Source: JBCCDY01 sp039030555 (lineage in GTDB: Bacteria; Bacteroidota; Bacteroidia; Cytophagales; Cyclobacteriaceae). From it: 64,000 nt of DNA. The notes under the pieces were generated by a model that saw nothing but the letters and a program-made list of their open reading frames with translations, was not told where the DNA came from and did not search any database. A program made the position numbers and the translations under genes. This document shows positions 1-11,400 of this stretch, piece after piece. The stretch spans positions 258,632 to 322,631 of the forward strand of contig JBCCDY010000005.1 in assembly GCA_039030555.1 (NCBI GenBank), given 5' to 3'. Each line of letters begins with the position of its first letter. The stretch's first letter is position 1.

Positions 1-219
1 TTCCGGCAAAATCTCCAGGTGGAGTATACCAAAATGCTGATCAGCATTTTAAATGGTAAAGATAAGAATCAATACAATCACCAAGCCATATCTTTGGCGC
101 TTTACAATTTGAAGCAAATTAAAAAAATGGCTTCAGGCTCAGGGGGAAATATTGTGACTAAAGCACACAAAGAACATCTCAAGACACTGGTTGACAATGC
201 AATTGAAGAAGTAAATTAA
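1..219 (+). CDS. C-terminal end of a zinc-dependent metalloprotease (partial, 5' end outside window)
   Basis: The frame is open from base 1 to the TAA at 217-219, so only the last 72 residues are visible. The fragment begins FRQNLQVEY and ends with a helical tail. This resembles the C-terminus of large secreted Bacteroidota zinc metalloproteases of the DUF5117/DUF4953 group, which carry a segment like YRRNLQRAYIERL followed by a helical end. A GTG at 19 is an internal codon, not a convincing start. The catalytic part lies upstream of the window, so the call rests on tail similarity recalled from the family. A second member, of a different subfamily, lies at 1794-4256. Confidence 0.5.
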   Translation, partial: FRQNLQVEYTKMLISILNGKDKNQYNHQAISLALYNLKQIKKMASGSGGNIVTKAHKEHLKTLVDNAIEEVN

Positions 220-251
220 AGTTTGAATAGAGATCAAATCCTTCAAATAAG

Positions 252-284
252 AAAGGCTGATGATTAGTTCATTAGCCTTTTTTT
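252..284 (+). terminator. Rho-independent terminator after the metalloprotease fragment
   Basis: The arms AAGGCT-ATGA and TCAT-AGCCTT form a hairpin with one mismatch around a TTAG loop, and a run of seven T follows. It sits about 30 bp after the stop of the first gene. Confidence 0.75.
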
Positions 285-553
285 ATATTTCAATCCCCCT
301 AACCAAATCTTTCGCTCCCGTACATTATGATAATCTTAGGAATAAAAGTTCTAACGATATCAATCAACTCAAGCTCGAAAACTATAACAGAGTTGCTTTA
401 CCAAGCTAGATCGCCTCTTTCCTAAGTTTTTAAAGTTCCATTAAAAATGGAGTTCATTCGTGTAGAAATGTCTATAACAACAACTAACAGATCAATTAAT
501 CCAGTTAAACTGGCAATAAAAAATAAATTCGCTATTATGCAGTATAATAGAAT
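285..553. other. Gene-free spacer
   Basis: Together with the terminator this makes a 334-base stretch without a gene. I see no ORF with coding character, no RNA gene and no strong repeat. It probably holds the promoter of the DinB-like gene, but no clean TAnnTTTG element was found close to the start. Confidence 0.5.
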
Positions 554-1093
554 ATGAACCCATCACAGGCTAAAAAACGATTTTTGGAAACTAGTCAACA
601 CTGGCTAGCAGACTTACATAAATACGACGCTGATAAAATGAGCATCAAGCCTACTAAAAAACAATGGTGTATGGCTGAATTATACGATCATTTGATGAAA
701 GTGGCCAATACGTATCAATTACCAAATTTCCATTTATGCTTAGAGAATGGTGATAAATTAAAGGCTAGAAAAAACCTTCGGGCAAGAATAATTTTTGACC
801 TCCAGCTACTTCCCTATCGGAAAATGAAGTTAGAGTCTTTTCCTGAAGAAATAGCTAATAGTTTTACTCCTGAAATCAAGAAAAAACCCGATCTACTAAG
901 CCAGTTTGAAAGATGGATAAAACTTGTAGAGGAAGAATCTTTAAGATTAGATAAGATCGATATGGCTGTAAAGCATTTCCACCCTTTATTTGGATGGATA
1001 AATGCTATAGAGTGGTTTTCGTTAATTGAAATTCATATAAGACATCATACAAGACAAAAACAGAGAATAGAGAAGCTTGTTTTCAACAAATAG
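554..1093 (+). CDS. DinB-like (DinB_2) family protein
   Basis: This 179-residue cytoplasmic protein is predicted to be an all-helical four-helix bundle. It has the layout of the DinB/YfiT-like putative metalloenzyme superfamily: a first-helix-bundle histidine in a LYDHLMK segment (H46) and a late histidine cluster (H161, H164, H165) in the last helix. Such histidines commonly form a divalent-metal site, and several relatives are thiol S-transferases, but the substrate cannot be read from sequence. There is no signal peptide. The gene stands alone, with 334 bases in front and 118 behind. The start ATG at 554 is the first in frame and has only a weak Shine-Dalgarno, as is usual in Bacteroidota. 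Confidence 0.7.
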   Translation: MNPSQAKKRFLETSQHWLADLHKYDADKMSIKPTKKQWCMAELYDHLMKVANTYQLPNFHLCLENGDKLKARKNLRARIIFDLQLLPYRKMKLESFPEEIANSFTPEIKKKPDLLSQFERWIKLVEEESLRLDKIDMAVKHFHPLFGWINAIEWFSLIEIHIRHHTRQKQRIEKLVFNK

Positions 1094-1211
1094 TTTAACT
1101 TAGCGAAAACCTTTATAAAACTTATTAAGTTATAATCATTAAGTAAATCACTTATTGCATTATCGCAGGCTGTATAATTAGATACATGATTATTACACTA
1201 ACCAATTTGCT

Positions 1212-1763
1212 ATGTATATAGATACTGAAGAAGAAGTCTGGAAAGAATATAAGGAAGAAGGACTTAGATCTACTTTCTTAATTTCAAATCTAGGCAGAGT
1301 AAAAAGTATTCCAAGAACAAGTCCGGATAAAGCCATTTTATTATCTGGATATAAAAATATGGGATATCACGCTATACCAACTAGAAAAGTTGACGGGAAG
1401 AATACTTTGAGATATGTTCATAAACTGGTAGCTCAACTTTTTGTACCTAACCCTGAAAATTACGATAAACTAGTATTTATTGATCGCAAAGCAGGTAATT
1501 GCAAGGCTTCTAATTTAAAATGGGTTTCTAAGGAAGAGTATAGAAAATTCAGACAAGAGGTTTCGAAATCCCCTTATTATTTTAATCCTGAGCATAAATC
1601 CAATGCGAAACTCACTCCTACGAAAGTCAGGTTAATTAAAAAAATAGTACAGGATCCGAATAGGAAAACACGATATAAGATATTAGCTAAACAATTCGGA
1701 GTTAGTATTAAAACGCTAATTTCAATTAAAAATGAAAAGACCTGGAAAGAGGTGAAAGTTTAA
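1212..1763 (+). CDS. NUMOD4/HNH-fold protein with degenerate nuclease motif and C-terminal HTH
   Basis: The protein has 183 residues. Residues 8-35 match a NUMOD4 motif (EVWKEY, then ISNLGRVKS). Residues 68-105 match an HNH_3-type core (VHKLVAQLFVPNPEN, then ASNLKWVS). The C-terminus from about residue 130 (NAKLTPTKVRLIKKIV, then LAKQFGVSIKTLISIK) is a helix-turn-helix of the kind found at the end of phage HNH proteins. Active HNH_3 enzymes normally have V-x-H-I-D-G in the core, whereas this one reads VFIDRKAGN, so the catalytic histidine is Phe. It may therefore act as a DNA-binding regulator, not a nuclease; that is inference. It ends 30 bp before the metalloprotease gene at 1794 and could be cotranscribed with it. 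Confidence 0.75.
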   Translation: MYIDTEEEVWKEYKEEGLRSTFLISNLGRVKSIPRTSPDKAILLSGYKNMGYHAIPTRKVDGKNTLRYVHKLVAQLFVPNPENYDKLVFIDRKAGNCKASNLKWVSKEEYRKFRQEVSKSPYYFNPEHKSNAKLTPTKVRLIKKIVQDPNRKTRYKILAKQFGVSIKTLISIKNEKTWKEVKV

Positions 1764-1793
1764 TAGATTAAAGTCTATTTAAACTTTTTCACT

Positions 1794-4256
1794 ATGAATC
1801 GTACGGTATCTCTACTCTTAGTAACTATAATCTTTTTATCAGGTTTAGAATCAGTTTTAGCCCAAAAAAAGCGAAAGACAAATACGCAACTAGAAGAAAA
1901 CGAACCTTCAGATAAAATCTTTGAAGGTTTTTTTAATTTTTCTTATGACTCGAGTGAAGATAGAATATACCTTCTGGTCGATAAGCTTAACGAAGAATTT
2001 CTTTATGTAAATTCATTGGCAGCAGGCGTAGGATCCAATGATATAGGTCTTGATCGTGGACAATTAGGCTCAACACGCGTAGTCAAGTTTGAAAAGTATG
2101 GAAAGAAATTACTCTTGATTCAACCTAACTATAGCTATAGGGCAATAAGCGACAATCCGGAAGAAAAAAAATCAGTAGAAGAAGCTTTTGCCCAATCTGT
2201 AATTTGGGGATTTCCTATTATCAATTCTAACAACGATATTTTCAAAATAGAAATCACCGATTTCTTATTGCGAGACGCTCACGGTGTAATTGGAAGGCTG
2301 AAAAGTTCAGGGCAAGGAAACTATAAATTAGATGAATCCAAGTCCGCATTGTTTTTAGATAGAACCAAAAATTTTCCAAAAAACTCTGAATTTGAAAGCT
2401 TACTGACCTTTACCGGAGAACCTTCCGATGATTGGATAAAAAGTGTAACCCCCACACCTTCTAATCTATCAATCAGACAACATCATTCTTTTATTCAATT
2501 ACCAGATGAGGGTTATAAGAAACGGAAATTCGACCCTAGGGCTGGTTATTTTGTTGGGACATCTTATCAGGACTACGCTACTCCAATAGATCAGCCTTTG
2601 GAGAAAAGACTGATCTCCAGACACCGCCTGGAAAAGAAAAATCCTAAAGCTTCAATTAGTGAAGCTGTTGAACCCATAATTTATTATCTGGATAGAGGAG
2701 CTCCGGAACCTATACGTTCAGCTCTTTTAGATGGAGCGAAATGGTGGAACCAGGCTTTCGAGGCTATTGGGTATAAAGATGCTTTTCAGGTCAAACTACT
2801 TCCTGAAAACGCGGACCCTCTGGACGTACGGTACAATGTAATTCAATGGGTCCATCGTTCTACCCGAGGTTGGTCTTACGGAGCTTCGGTTCGTGATCCC
2901 AGAACAGGAGAGATCATCAAGGGGCATGTTTCGCTAGGTTCTCTAAGGGTACGACAGGATTTTTTAATTGCAGAAGGTTTGCTAGCGCCTTATAAAAAGG
3001 ACGTAAATTATAATGATGAAATGAAGGAAATGACACTTGCCAGATTGAGGCAGCTTTCTGCGCATGAAGTTGGACACACCTTAGGTTTGGCACATAGCTA
3101 CTCTTCGAGCACTGAAGGAAGAGCATCTGTTATGGATTATCCTCACCCTCTTGCTAAAGTAAAAAATGGGAAGATCGATCTTTCGGAAGCTTATGATCAA
3201 AAAATTGGAGAATGGGATAAAGTCGCTATTGCATATGGCTACGAGGATTTTCCAGATAATGTTAATGAATCAGAAGAACTGGAAAGCATCATTCAAAACA
3301 GCATCAACGCCGGACTAACTTTTATCTCTGATCAGGATGCCAGACCGATTGGTGGAGCACATCCTTATGCACACCTCTGGGATAATGGCAATAGTGCAAT
3401 AGAAGGATTAAAAGATGTATTAGAAGTTAGAAGATTAGCAATAGCTAATTTCGATTTAGATAATATTCCCCAAAAAACTCCATTGGCAAAGTTGGAAGAA
3501 GTCTTGGTGCCTATTTACTTCTACCATAGATATCAGACAGAAGCAGTCACAAAGTTGATTGGAGGCCTGGATTATAGATATGCTATAAAAGGTGATAGCC
3601 AGCTCGCCACTCAACTAATTAACCCTGAAATACAAAATGAAGCTTTAGATGTACTTTTAAAAACCATATCACCCAAGAATCTGGTTCTCCCAGAATCTAT
3701 TATTAAATTAATTCCACCAAGACCAATTGGCTATTCTAGGGGAAGAGAATTGGTTAAAGTTCGGACAAGCTTAACATTCGATTGGCTAAGCGCAGCTGAA
3801 AGTGCTGCTAATTTGAGCCTGAGTTTATTATTCCATCCATCCAGGGCTCAACGATTACTACTCCATCACGCACGAGATTCCTCCCAACCTTCATTAGAAT
3901 CTGTGATTAAGAAAGTGATCTCTGAAACCGTTTTTAACGAACCTTTGACTGGCACTGAAAATGAAATTTGGAAAATTGTAAATAGCTCCGTCCTAAAAAG
4001 TTTGATACAGTTATATTTGAATGAAGAGACTTCTTCCTCTGTGCAAGCTGTTCTACAATATCAATTAAAAGATCTTACTCAAGCACTTAATGAGCTTTCT
4101 AAAAATGCTAAAAACACAGATTTAAAAGCACATTATTCGTATTTGAAATCTGAATTAGATCATTACAAAGAACACCCTGAGAATTTCAAGATGACTACAT
4201 CTCTCCCATTACCTGATGGTTCACCAATAGGAAGTGGTATGGGTTGTAGTTTCTAG
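1794..4256 (+). CDS. Secreted zinc-dependent metalloprotease, DUF5117/DUF4953 type
   Basis: The protein has 820 residues. The N-terminal signal peptide (about 1-23, ending VLAQ) indicates export. The N-terminal third has the DUF5118/DUF5117 look (IFEGFFNFSYD, then LLLIQPNYSYRA). The catalytic motif is HEVGHTLGLAH: H424, E425, H428 and H434, a complete HExxHxxGxxH metzincin site, followed by a Met-turn-like SVMDYPHP with Met at about 447. The C-terminal 300 residues are helical. Length and domain order fit the family, a periplasmic or surface protease widespread in Bacteroidota whose physiological substrate is not established. It lies 30 bp after the NUMOD4-like gene, and the convergent exbD genes follow at 4300. 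Confidence 0.85.
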   Translation: MNRTVSLLLVTIIFLSGLESVLAQKKRKTNTQLEENEPSDKIFEGFFNFSYDSSEDRIYLLVDKLNEEFLYVNSLAAGVGSNDIGLDRGQLGSTRVVKFEKYGKKLLLIQPNYSYRAISDNPEEKKSVEEAFAQSVIWGFPIINSNNDIFKIEITDFLLRDAHGVIGRLKSSGQGNYKLDESKSALFLDRTKNFPKNSEFESLLTFTGEPSDDWIKSVTPTPSNLSIRQHHSFIQLPDEGYKKRKFDPRAGYFVGTSYQDYATPIDQPLEKRLISRHRLEKKNPKASISEAVEPIIYYLDRGAPEPIRSALLDGAKWWNQAFEAIGYKDAFQVKLLPENADPLDVRYNVIQWVHRSTRGWSYGASVRDPRTGEIIKGHVSLGSLRVRQDFLIAEGLLAPYKKDVNYNDEMKEMTLARLRQLSAHEVGHTLGLAHSYSSSTEGRASVMDYPHPLAKVKNGKIDLSEAYDQKIGEWDKVAIAYGYEDFPDNVNESEELESIIQNSINAGLTFISDQDARPIGGAHPYAHLWDNGNSAIEGLKDVLEVRRLAIANFDLDNIPQKTPLAKLEEVLVPIYFYHRYQTEAVTKLIGGLDYRYAIKGDSQLATQLINPEIQNEALDVLLKTISPKNLVLPESIIKLIPPRPIGYSRGRELVKVRTSLTFDWLSAAESAANLSLSLLFHPSRAQRLLLHHARDSSQPSLESVIKKVISETVFNEPLTGTENEIWKIVNSSVLKSLIQLYLNEETSSSVQAVLQYQLKDLTQALNELSKNAKNTDLKAHYSYLKSELDHYKEHPENFKMTTSLPLPDGSPIGSGMGCSF

Positions 4257-4299
4257 ACAGAATGATTCGCATAAAATTAGAAAGCAGATGAGCCGGAGT

Positions 4300-4749
4300 T
4301 CAAAGCTTATCAAGTGCGCGGTAGATCACTTTCCGGGCATTTGCCTTTCTTAGTTGTTCCTGTATATCACCAATTAAACCCATTTCAATGTTTTCATCAG
4401 CCTTGATCAAAACAATCATTTTATTTTTTTGAGATTCAGGGAGTGTATTTCTTTCCTCCTCTACCCACTGAACAAGGTTCTCTGAATTGATGATTCTACT
4501 TCCGGTTGATATTTGTGGCTCAGAACGGTCGTTTGAAATAGGAAAACCCACGATTAACTCTTTAACTAATGATTTTTCACTTGCTTTCGTAGAGAAATTA
4601 GCTTTTGGGATTTGAGTAACAAGATCTTGATTATCTTCTCTAATGGTTGAACTTACCATAAAGAAAAACAAGAGAAGAAATACGATATCAGGTAATGCAG
4701 AAGTCGATATTTCGGTTTCACAATCGGACTTGGATTTAAATAGCTTCAT
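4300..4749 (-). CDS. exbD: ExbD/TolR family biopolymer transport protein
   Basis: The 149-residue protein has one N-terminal membrane helix (about residues 19-36, ALPDIVFLLLFFFMV) and a periplasmic domain. Asp21, just inside the helix, matches the proton-responsive aspartate essential in ExbD/TolR. ExbD works with pentameric ExbB to energise TonB or Tol. It follows a second exbD by 6 bp in the same direction, so both are one transcription unit. The usual exbB/motA-like partner is not adjacent on either side, which is unusual. Confidence 0.85.
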   Translation of the reverse strand: MKLFKSKSDCETEISTSALPDIVFLLLFFFMVSSTIREDNQDLVTQIPKANFSTKASEKSLVKELIVGFPISNDRSEPQISTGSRIINSENLVQWVEEERNTLPESQKNKMIVLIKADENIEMGLIGDIQEQLRKANARKVIYRALDKL

Positions 4750-4755
4750 TGTAAG

Positions 4756-5298
4756 TCAGTTAGGTTCAGCGATAGAGATGTTCATAGGCAGGCCATTTTT
4801 TGAATCCCGATAAATACCAGATTCTATCTCATCAGTTAGGTCTAGGCTTAAAAATTCAGTAACTGATAAGTCAGCACGTTCCGCATAAACCTCGTAGTAG
4901 GCTCCTTTCAATTCATCAAGTACTTCTATGAATTTACCATAGTGGGTCCCTCGATTCGTTTTCAGAGAAATAATAGCTTTTTCCGAAGATTCAGCCAAGA
5001 AAGGACTATTACTCTCATTTAGTACAAATGCTTTAACTTCTGATCTTAGACCAACTAAATCGGTTCTTACCTCATTCTGGATCAGAAACTCATCCTGTGA
5101 ATTTATTAATACTTTGAACAGATTCCGGTCCTTTATTTTTACCCGTAAATCTTCTTTCTTCTCTGGAGGCAATTGAAGAGATAACCCTTTATACTGAACG
5201 ATTGTAGTAGCCACCAGAAAGAAAACAAGTAATAAGAAAGCTATATCAGCCGTAGAACTAGTATTTATGGTGACTTTAGACCTGACTTTATTACGCAT
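4756..5298 (-). CDS. exbD: ExbD/TolR family biopolymer transport protein (second copy)
   Basis: This 180-residue ExbD paralogue has a membrane helix at about residues 16-34 (STADIAFLLLVFFLV) and the conserved proton-channel aspartate at Asp18. Its periplasmic part is longer than that of the downstream copy. Bacteroidota commonly have two exbD genes in tandem behind exbB, but here the upstream neighbour is the giant type IX-secreted protein, separated by a terminator at 5351-5381. The pair is thus a two-gene operon whose ExbB must be encoded elsewhere. The start ATG at 5298 gives the expected short basic N-terminus before the helix. Confidence 0.85.
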   Translation of the reverse strand: MRNKVRSKVTINTSSTADIAFLLLVFFLVATTIVQYKGLSLQLPPEKKEDLRVKIKDRNLFKVLINSQDEFLIQNEVRTDLVGLRSEVKAFVLNESNSPFLAESSEKAIISLKTNRGTHYGKFIEVLDELKGAYYEVYAERADLSVTEFLSLDLTDEIESGIYRDSKNGLPMNISIAEPN

Positions 5299-5350
5299 TA
5301 GCTTTTTATTATTCTAATACAGAAAAAGCAAAAAGGTCACATAAAAGCAC

Positions 5351-5381
5351 AAAAAAAACCTCAAGAGATTCTCTTGAGGTT
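5351..5381 (-). terminator. Rho-independent terminator of the giant secreted protein gene
   Basis: An 11-bp perfect inverted repeat (AACCTCAAGAG / CTCTTGAGGTT, three-base loop) is followed on the minus strand by a T run. It lies about 24 bp after the stop of the 7-kb gene. Confidence 0.8.
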
Positions 5382-5404
5382 TTAAGTTCTTAATTATGAA
5401 TCTA

Positions 5405-8400
5405 TTACTCTATATAAATTCTTCTATTCACACTTTCCAAACCCTTCTCAGTAGACTCAATAACAATATTATAAAGTCCACTGCTCAACTGTGAAAGATC
5501 TAATTGTTCAGTAGTAACTTCACTATTCGTAGATCTTGTCTCACGGAACACTAGACTTCCTGTCTGTAGGTCAAAAATGGTTATCACATACTCGCCTAAC
5601 GCTTCATCTGCTATTACGTCAATATTAATGAAGTCTCTTGCAGGCACAGGGTAAGTATTTAACCCAATCGTAGTTCCCTCTTCGTTTGCTACAGTATTAA
5701 ATATCTCAGGAAGTATATTCTCAGTTTCATTAAATCCATCGATACAGATTATACCATCAACATCAAATCCATCAGCTTGCCCACCAAAATCTTCAGGGAT
5801 GGATGAATCTACTATTCTAACGAATTCGATTTCAAATAAACCGCTAGCTTCGATATCGAATCTTCCATCAAGACAAGTATTACCGACGAATATGTATTCC
5901 TCACCATCTTGTGAAACGTAAACGTCAGCCCTCTCAGGGTAAGCCTCACATTGAAGATCAGCAGCTCCGAAAGATGTTTCAACAACAATAAAGTCATCTC
6001 CAGGCTGATCGAATATTACATTATCCAGTCGAATATCTATCGATCCTCCAAATCCAAGCGATACAAAATTGAATGTGTTGTTTTCCTGTGGTGTACCAAG
6101 TGTATTTTCCGGATTGCTCCTAACCTCACTGATTTCACCACCATTCCTTTTGGTTCCTTGATTAAAGGCCACAACTTCGTCACCAGTACAACCATTATCA
6201 ATATCGCAAATAGCACCACCGGAAGCTTTGGTTGTCATTTGTTCTACACTATCAGCATCAAACCATCTGATAATAGTTGTATTTGGACCTTCAACAGCTA
6301 TAGTTGTAAAGAATGAATCTCCAACAGAAGCAATTCCAGAACCTTCTTGATCAGTTCCAACCACCTCAAAAGTATAAGGCACTTCAAACTCATTAGGGTT
6401 TCTAACTCTCCACTCTCGTGTACGGTTAGGATTGTTTGAGCAAAGTGACGTTAACTGTAATGGTAGTATTACAAACTCATCAACCGTTAACTGTACAAAT
6501 ACAGACTCAGATGGCTGATCGGGGTCATTACTATTAAAAATTACTTCAGCAAAGTACTGACCTGGTTCTAAAGTAGTAGCATCCAACGTTAGATCAACTG
6601 TAGAAGAACTTTCACCCGTTACCACACCAGAAGTATCACTAATTGATAAGAACTGACTAGAAACAGAATCTATGACAATTTCAAATGTCAAATCTGCTTC
6701 TCCCGAATTCTCAACGGTAATTGACCTCGTCACTACTTCACCTTCTGTTAATTCCTCAATGATAGAGTCAGGTGATACCGTAATATCCGGTGCGCTAAGA
6801 ACCGTTAAGCTTGCAGGGATTGTTAATTCAGGAAGATTAGGATCATTGGTAAACAATACTAAATCCTGAGTATATAGTCCTGGTAATAAATTGGATGCAT
6901 CAAAATTAACATCAACATCTAATGATTGAGTTTTAGTCAGCACGCCAGAGCTTGGGCTTACCGTAACGAACGAATTAAACAGTTCACCATCAATAATTTG
7001 AAGGTTATCTACATCTAATGTAGGGCCTGCTACTTCTGAGAATGAGCGGAATACAAGTTGCTCTATATTACCTGTAATGCCCGGACCTTCGAAAACAACG
7101 ACATCATCAAATGAAATAACCATATCTGAAGAGTCTCGATCCAATTCTATAGTTAATCTAAAATAACCCTCAGGAGCTGCATTAGCAACTGGTACGAAAG
7201 CGGCTCCACCGGCACCATCAGAAATTAAGGTTACAATACTTCCATCAGGGTTAATCCTTAGTATAGTATTAACTGATCCGGCGGAAGGTGACTGAGGAAT
7301 AATATCCCAAGTTACTCCAGTTCCTTGTAGTTCCATTTGCATGGAAAGTGTACTTTTTTCCTCTGTGCCAATACCTACTCCAGGAGAAAATGCTAAAGAA
7401 ACATTAGCACCATCAGAGGTTCCTCTATAATGCTGCTCTGTTCCAAAAGGATTAGAATCAGATACTGTCCAGGTTCCAAATTGACCAAACCATCCAGCTT
7501 GACCACTAATATCTCCTAAAGCAAAAGCTTCGAAATCCGTAGCGTATTGCGCGACACTAATAGCATCATAAGTAGCGCTTGAATAAGTGAGAATAGCTGA
7601 AGTATTAATATCCCCTTGGCTTATAGAACCTGATAATGGAGCATTAGTGCTAATAAAATCAGGATTTATTTCCAAACCTTCCGTTTCAGGAACATTGAAG
7701 AATATCTCTTCAAAATTGAAGATTAAATCACTTTCCCCTTGATTCTGAATAGTTAAATTTTGAACTGAAGCTTCTCCTTCAACTAAAGTTTCACTAAGTG
7801 AATCCGGAGACACTGAAGCGACCGCAGGATCTCTTACTTCAATACCAGCAACGATTCCTATTTCAGCAGCATCATCTATGTCGGTATTAACAATAACACC
7901 GGCAACTAAGAAATCACCTGCCTCTAATGGAGTCGCATCAAATATTAATTCAACTTCCGCCGTAGCTCCTACAGGAATAACACCTCCGGAACGATCTGCA
8001 GTTAACCAAACAGCTCCTTCTTCAAATATAACTACGTCATCGATTTGGGCATACCAATCGAAATCACCTGTATTAGGGTCGTAGTATCTCCATCTCAACA
8101 TCATTGTTGATGCTCCTGCGACTAATGGATTCAAATCTATGGTTACATCCTCTCCAGGCAAGGAGAAAAATCCACCGTGATCCTCGTTCCAGCTTAATGC
8201 AGTCGTCCAGGTAGCTCCACCATCCGTACTAACATCAAAATCAAGGAAGTCAAGAGCCGCGAAATTTTGATAATTCGCTGTATACTGAACAAATAACCCT
8301 GATTTTCCAGTAATGTCTATATTCGGAGTTCTTAATTCAGTGTCAAATTCTGCAGCACCAAATGCATCACTACTAGCAGTTGCAGCTTCACCGAATGAAG

Positions 8401-11400
8401 TATAATTTTCCTCACCAGCATCAGCACTAAAACTCCATGCTAAACCGGTACCTTCATTATCAATAACATCCCATCCTGCAGGCGGGAATGTTCCCCCATT
8501 GAAATCTTCTTCAAGAAGTACATCTCCTACCACAACCATTAATGGTGTTTCATTGGAAATGCTTGAAATTTGGTTCAAGTCATTTTCAGCTTTTGCACGA
8601 ATTCTACTATCCAATATTTTCTTTCTTTCGAAATTCATATCTAAACCAGTTTCCAATTCGTTTACTGCAGCACCAACAACATCTAGTTCATATTGAACAG
8701 GTTGTCCTCCAGTATTCTCAATAGTAACAATTCTGGTTTGAGTAGTCTGGAAATCAACCTCAGCTAATATGACGGTGGGGTCAACAATAATTCCAGCATC
8801 GCCTGTTACATTAAGAGTTACAGGTACTTCTAATGCAGGAATTCCAGGATTGTCATTTAGCCCAATAACAAAATTAGACTCATAGGTACCAAACGCTCTG
8901 TTTCCGTCGAATAGAACATCAATATCAACTGAACCGCCAGCAGGTATAACACCAGCAAGAGGAGAAGGTGTCGCGAACAAATCAGCTTCACCGTCACTAC
9001 TTCCATCGATTAATTGAACGTTATCGAGATCCAAAGTTGGACCCGCAACTTCCATTAAAGAAAGAACTACTACTTCTTCTATATCTCCAGCGAATCCAGC
9101 TCCTTCGAATACTATCTCATTATCGAAGTACATGGTATATTCACCCGTTGCTCTTACCGCATCAACTCTAAGATTAAAATATCCTTCTGGCACGGTTGCG
9201 CTAACTTGCTCAAATACGCCTTCACCAGTTAAAACTTCAATGCTTCCATCAGGAGCAAACTGTATTCTGGTTAAAACGCTTTCTGCTGTGGGCGATTGAG
9301 GGATCAACTGCCAGGTAACGCCTGTTCCTACAACCTGAACATCCATTCTTATAGATGAAATAGGATCAGAACCAATTCCAACACCGGGCGTAACTGCGGC
9401 GGACTCTCCGAGACCGTCAGCTAAACCTCTAAAATGAATACTTCCACCTGCCGGATTAACAGTTTCAGCAGTCCAGTTTCCGAACTGAGCAAACCATGCA
9501 TCTTGCCCATTTACATCCCCAAGTAAGAAATCTTCGAAATCAGTTCCATACGCTACAGTACCTAAGTCTGAAGTAGTACCATTTTCTAAGCGTATTGATT
9601 TCGTACTTGATAAACCTAAAGATCTACCTGCGAAAGGTTCACTTCTGAGTTCAACAGGATTGAAACCTCTCAAAGCAATGATACTATCCGGCAGAGGTTC
9701 TTGTAAACCATCATCTTCAACAACAATGTTGTATGTTATATCGTCGCTACCAGGATTACTTAAAGTAAGCGTTTGATTCGAAGTTTGTCCTTGAGCTAGT
9801 GACTCTACAAGCTCTTCAGGATCAATATTAACAACAATACCTTCAACATCTAAAGTTACCGGAACAGTTACTAAGGAATTAGACGGGTCATTATTACTTA
9901 TTAATATTGAAGATTCTCTAAGCCCCGGAGCAGAAGCAAAGAAGCTGACATCAATGGTTGTACTCTCTCCTTGAGCAAGAGAACCGCTTAAAGGGGATGC
10001 AGAGAAGAATTGTCCGTCAGCTCTTAATAACCAGTTTCCAGCCAAACTACCGTCTGCCTGTGCCTCGTCTATTAATAAAGGAGGAATACTGTTGTTTGGA
10101 AGCGAATCTACATCAAACTCTCCGATAACGTTATTAGAAATAACCCAAGAAGAACGATTTGATGGAGAGCTATTATCCTGAGGCATAGGGAATGAATTCA
10201 CTCCACCTTCTTCTATAATTAGAACGGCTACAAAAAATACTCCTTCTACCGCAGTTGGATTGATATTTACTGTTGAAAATACATCTTCACCAGGGTTCGT
10301 TAAAACACCACTTGCTTCCGTTAAGAATACAGCATCGTTAGGATTTCCATCATCGTTAGGATCTTCATACAATATAAATCTTGCTGGAGTCTCTTCCAAT
10401 CCACTAGCAACTGCGGATGAAATAGAAGTAATTACTTCCGCTCCTGCAACCGTAGTAAAAGCATTGAGCCACATTAATTCATTATCTGAATCCAAACCAA
10501 TACTATTTTCTCCACTACCATCATCTATAATATAAACAGAGTTCTCTGCTACGGTCGAATTAAGTACCCCAGTAGAAGATTTAAATGAATTGGCTATGAC
10601 AGCAGGCCCGCTTCTTAGAGATGAAGTAGCAGATGATCTAAATGCAGAAGCTTTTCCATTGAATGGAGCAGCTACAGATAATTCGTCTGATCCGGTATCA
10701 ACCGAACTGCTGAATGCTAGATCGAAATCTAAAGTTGCTTCACCATTATTCGTGATTGTTAAGGATTGAGTCTCCGTTTCGCCAATAGCTAATTCTGAGA
10801 GCAAAGACCCTGGAGTAACATCAATTACAGCAGGTGCAATTCCAGTACCAAACAGGACAACATTCAATTCACCTGCGTTTGTAACTATTACTACACCAGT
10901 AGAGTCAAAACCCTCAACACTCGGAGAAAAAGTAAACTGTAGGTCGAAACTGTTTCCAGCTAGAACCTCAATTGGCAAATCTTCTAGATCATTAGAAGAA
11001 AAAGCATCTGAGGATTCGGTATCTATAACGATATCCAGAATATCAACTTCTCCGGATAAGTCTTCAACATCAAGGCTTGATACACTCAATGGAAGCGTCG
11101 AAACATCTCCTAAACCAAGTGCTCCAAAGTCCAATACGTTTGCAGATAGTTCAACAGTCGGCACCAGATTCGAAATAATTGAAGAAAAGGAATCATTCGA
11201 ACTATCTTCATCTCCGCTTAAGCTTGTTGAAGCAACAAAAGAGAACGAAGTATTATCAGAAGATAAATCAGCTGTAGTGCCAAAGGTATAGTCTACAATT
11301 GTAACTGCAGGAAGGGTATCATTAAATACCTCTGTCACTGGAGTTCCACCATCAATCGTATATGAAACCTCAAAACCAGTCGCAGCCTCTATTCCAAAAT

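Noticed and set aside
5951..6316. 121-residue plus-strand ORF opposite the giant secreted protein
   Set aside because: It is a shadow of the minus-strand gene, whose frame is continuous across the region.
10260..10535. 91-residue plus-strand ORF rich in Ser and Pro
   Set aside because: Antisense mirror of the Thr/Asn/Asp-rich repeats of the giant protein, with no independent evidence.
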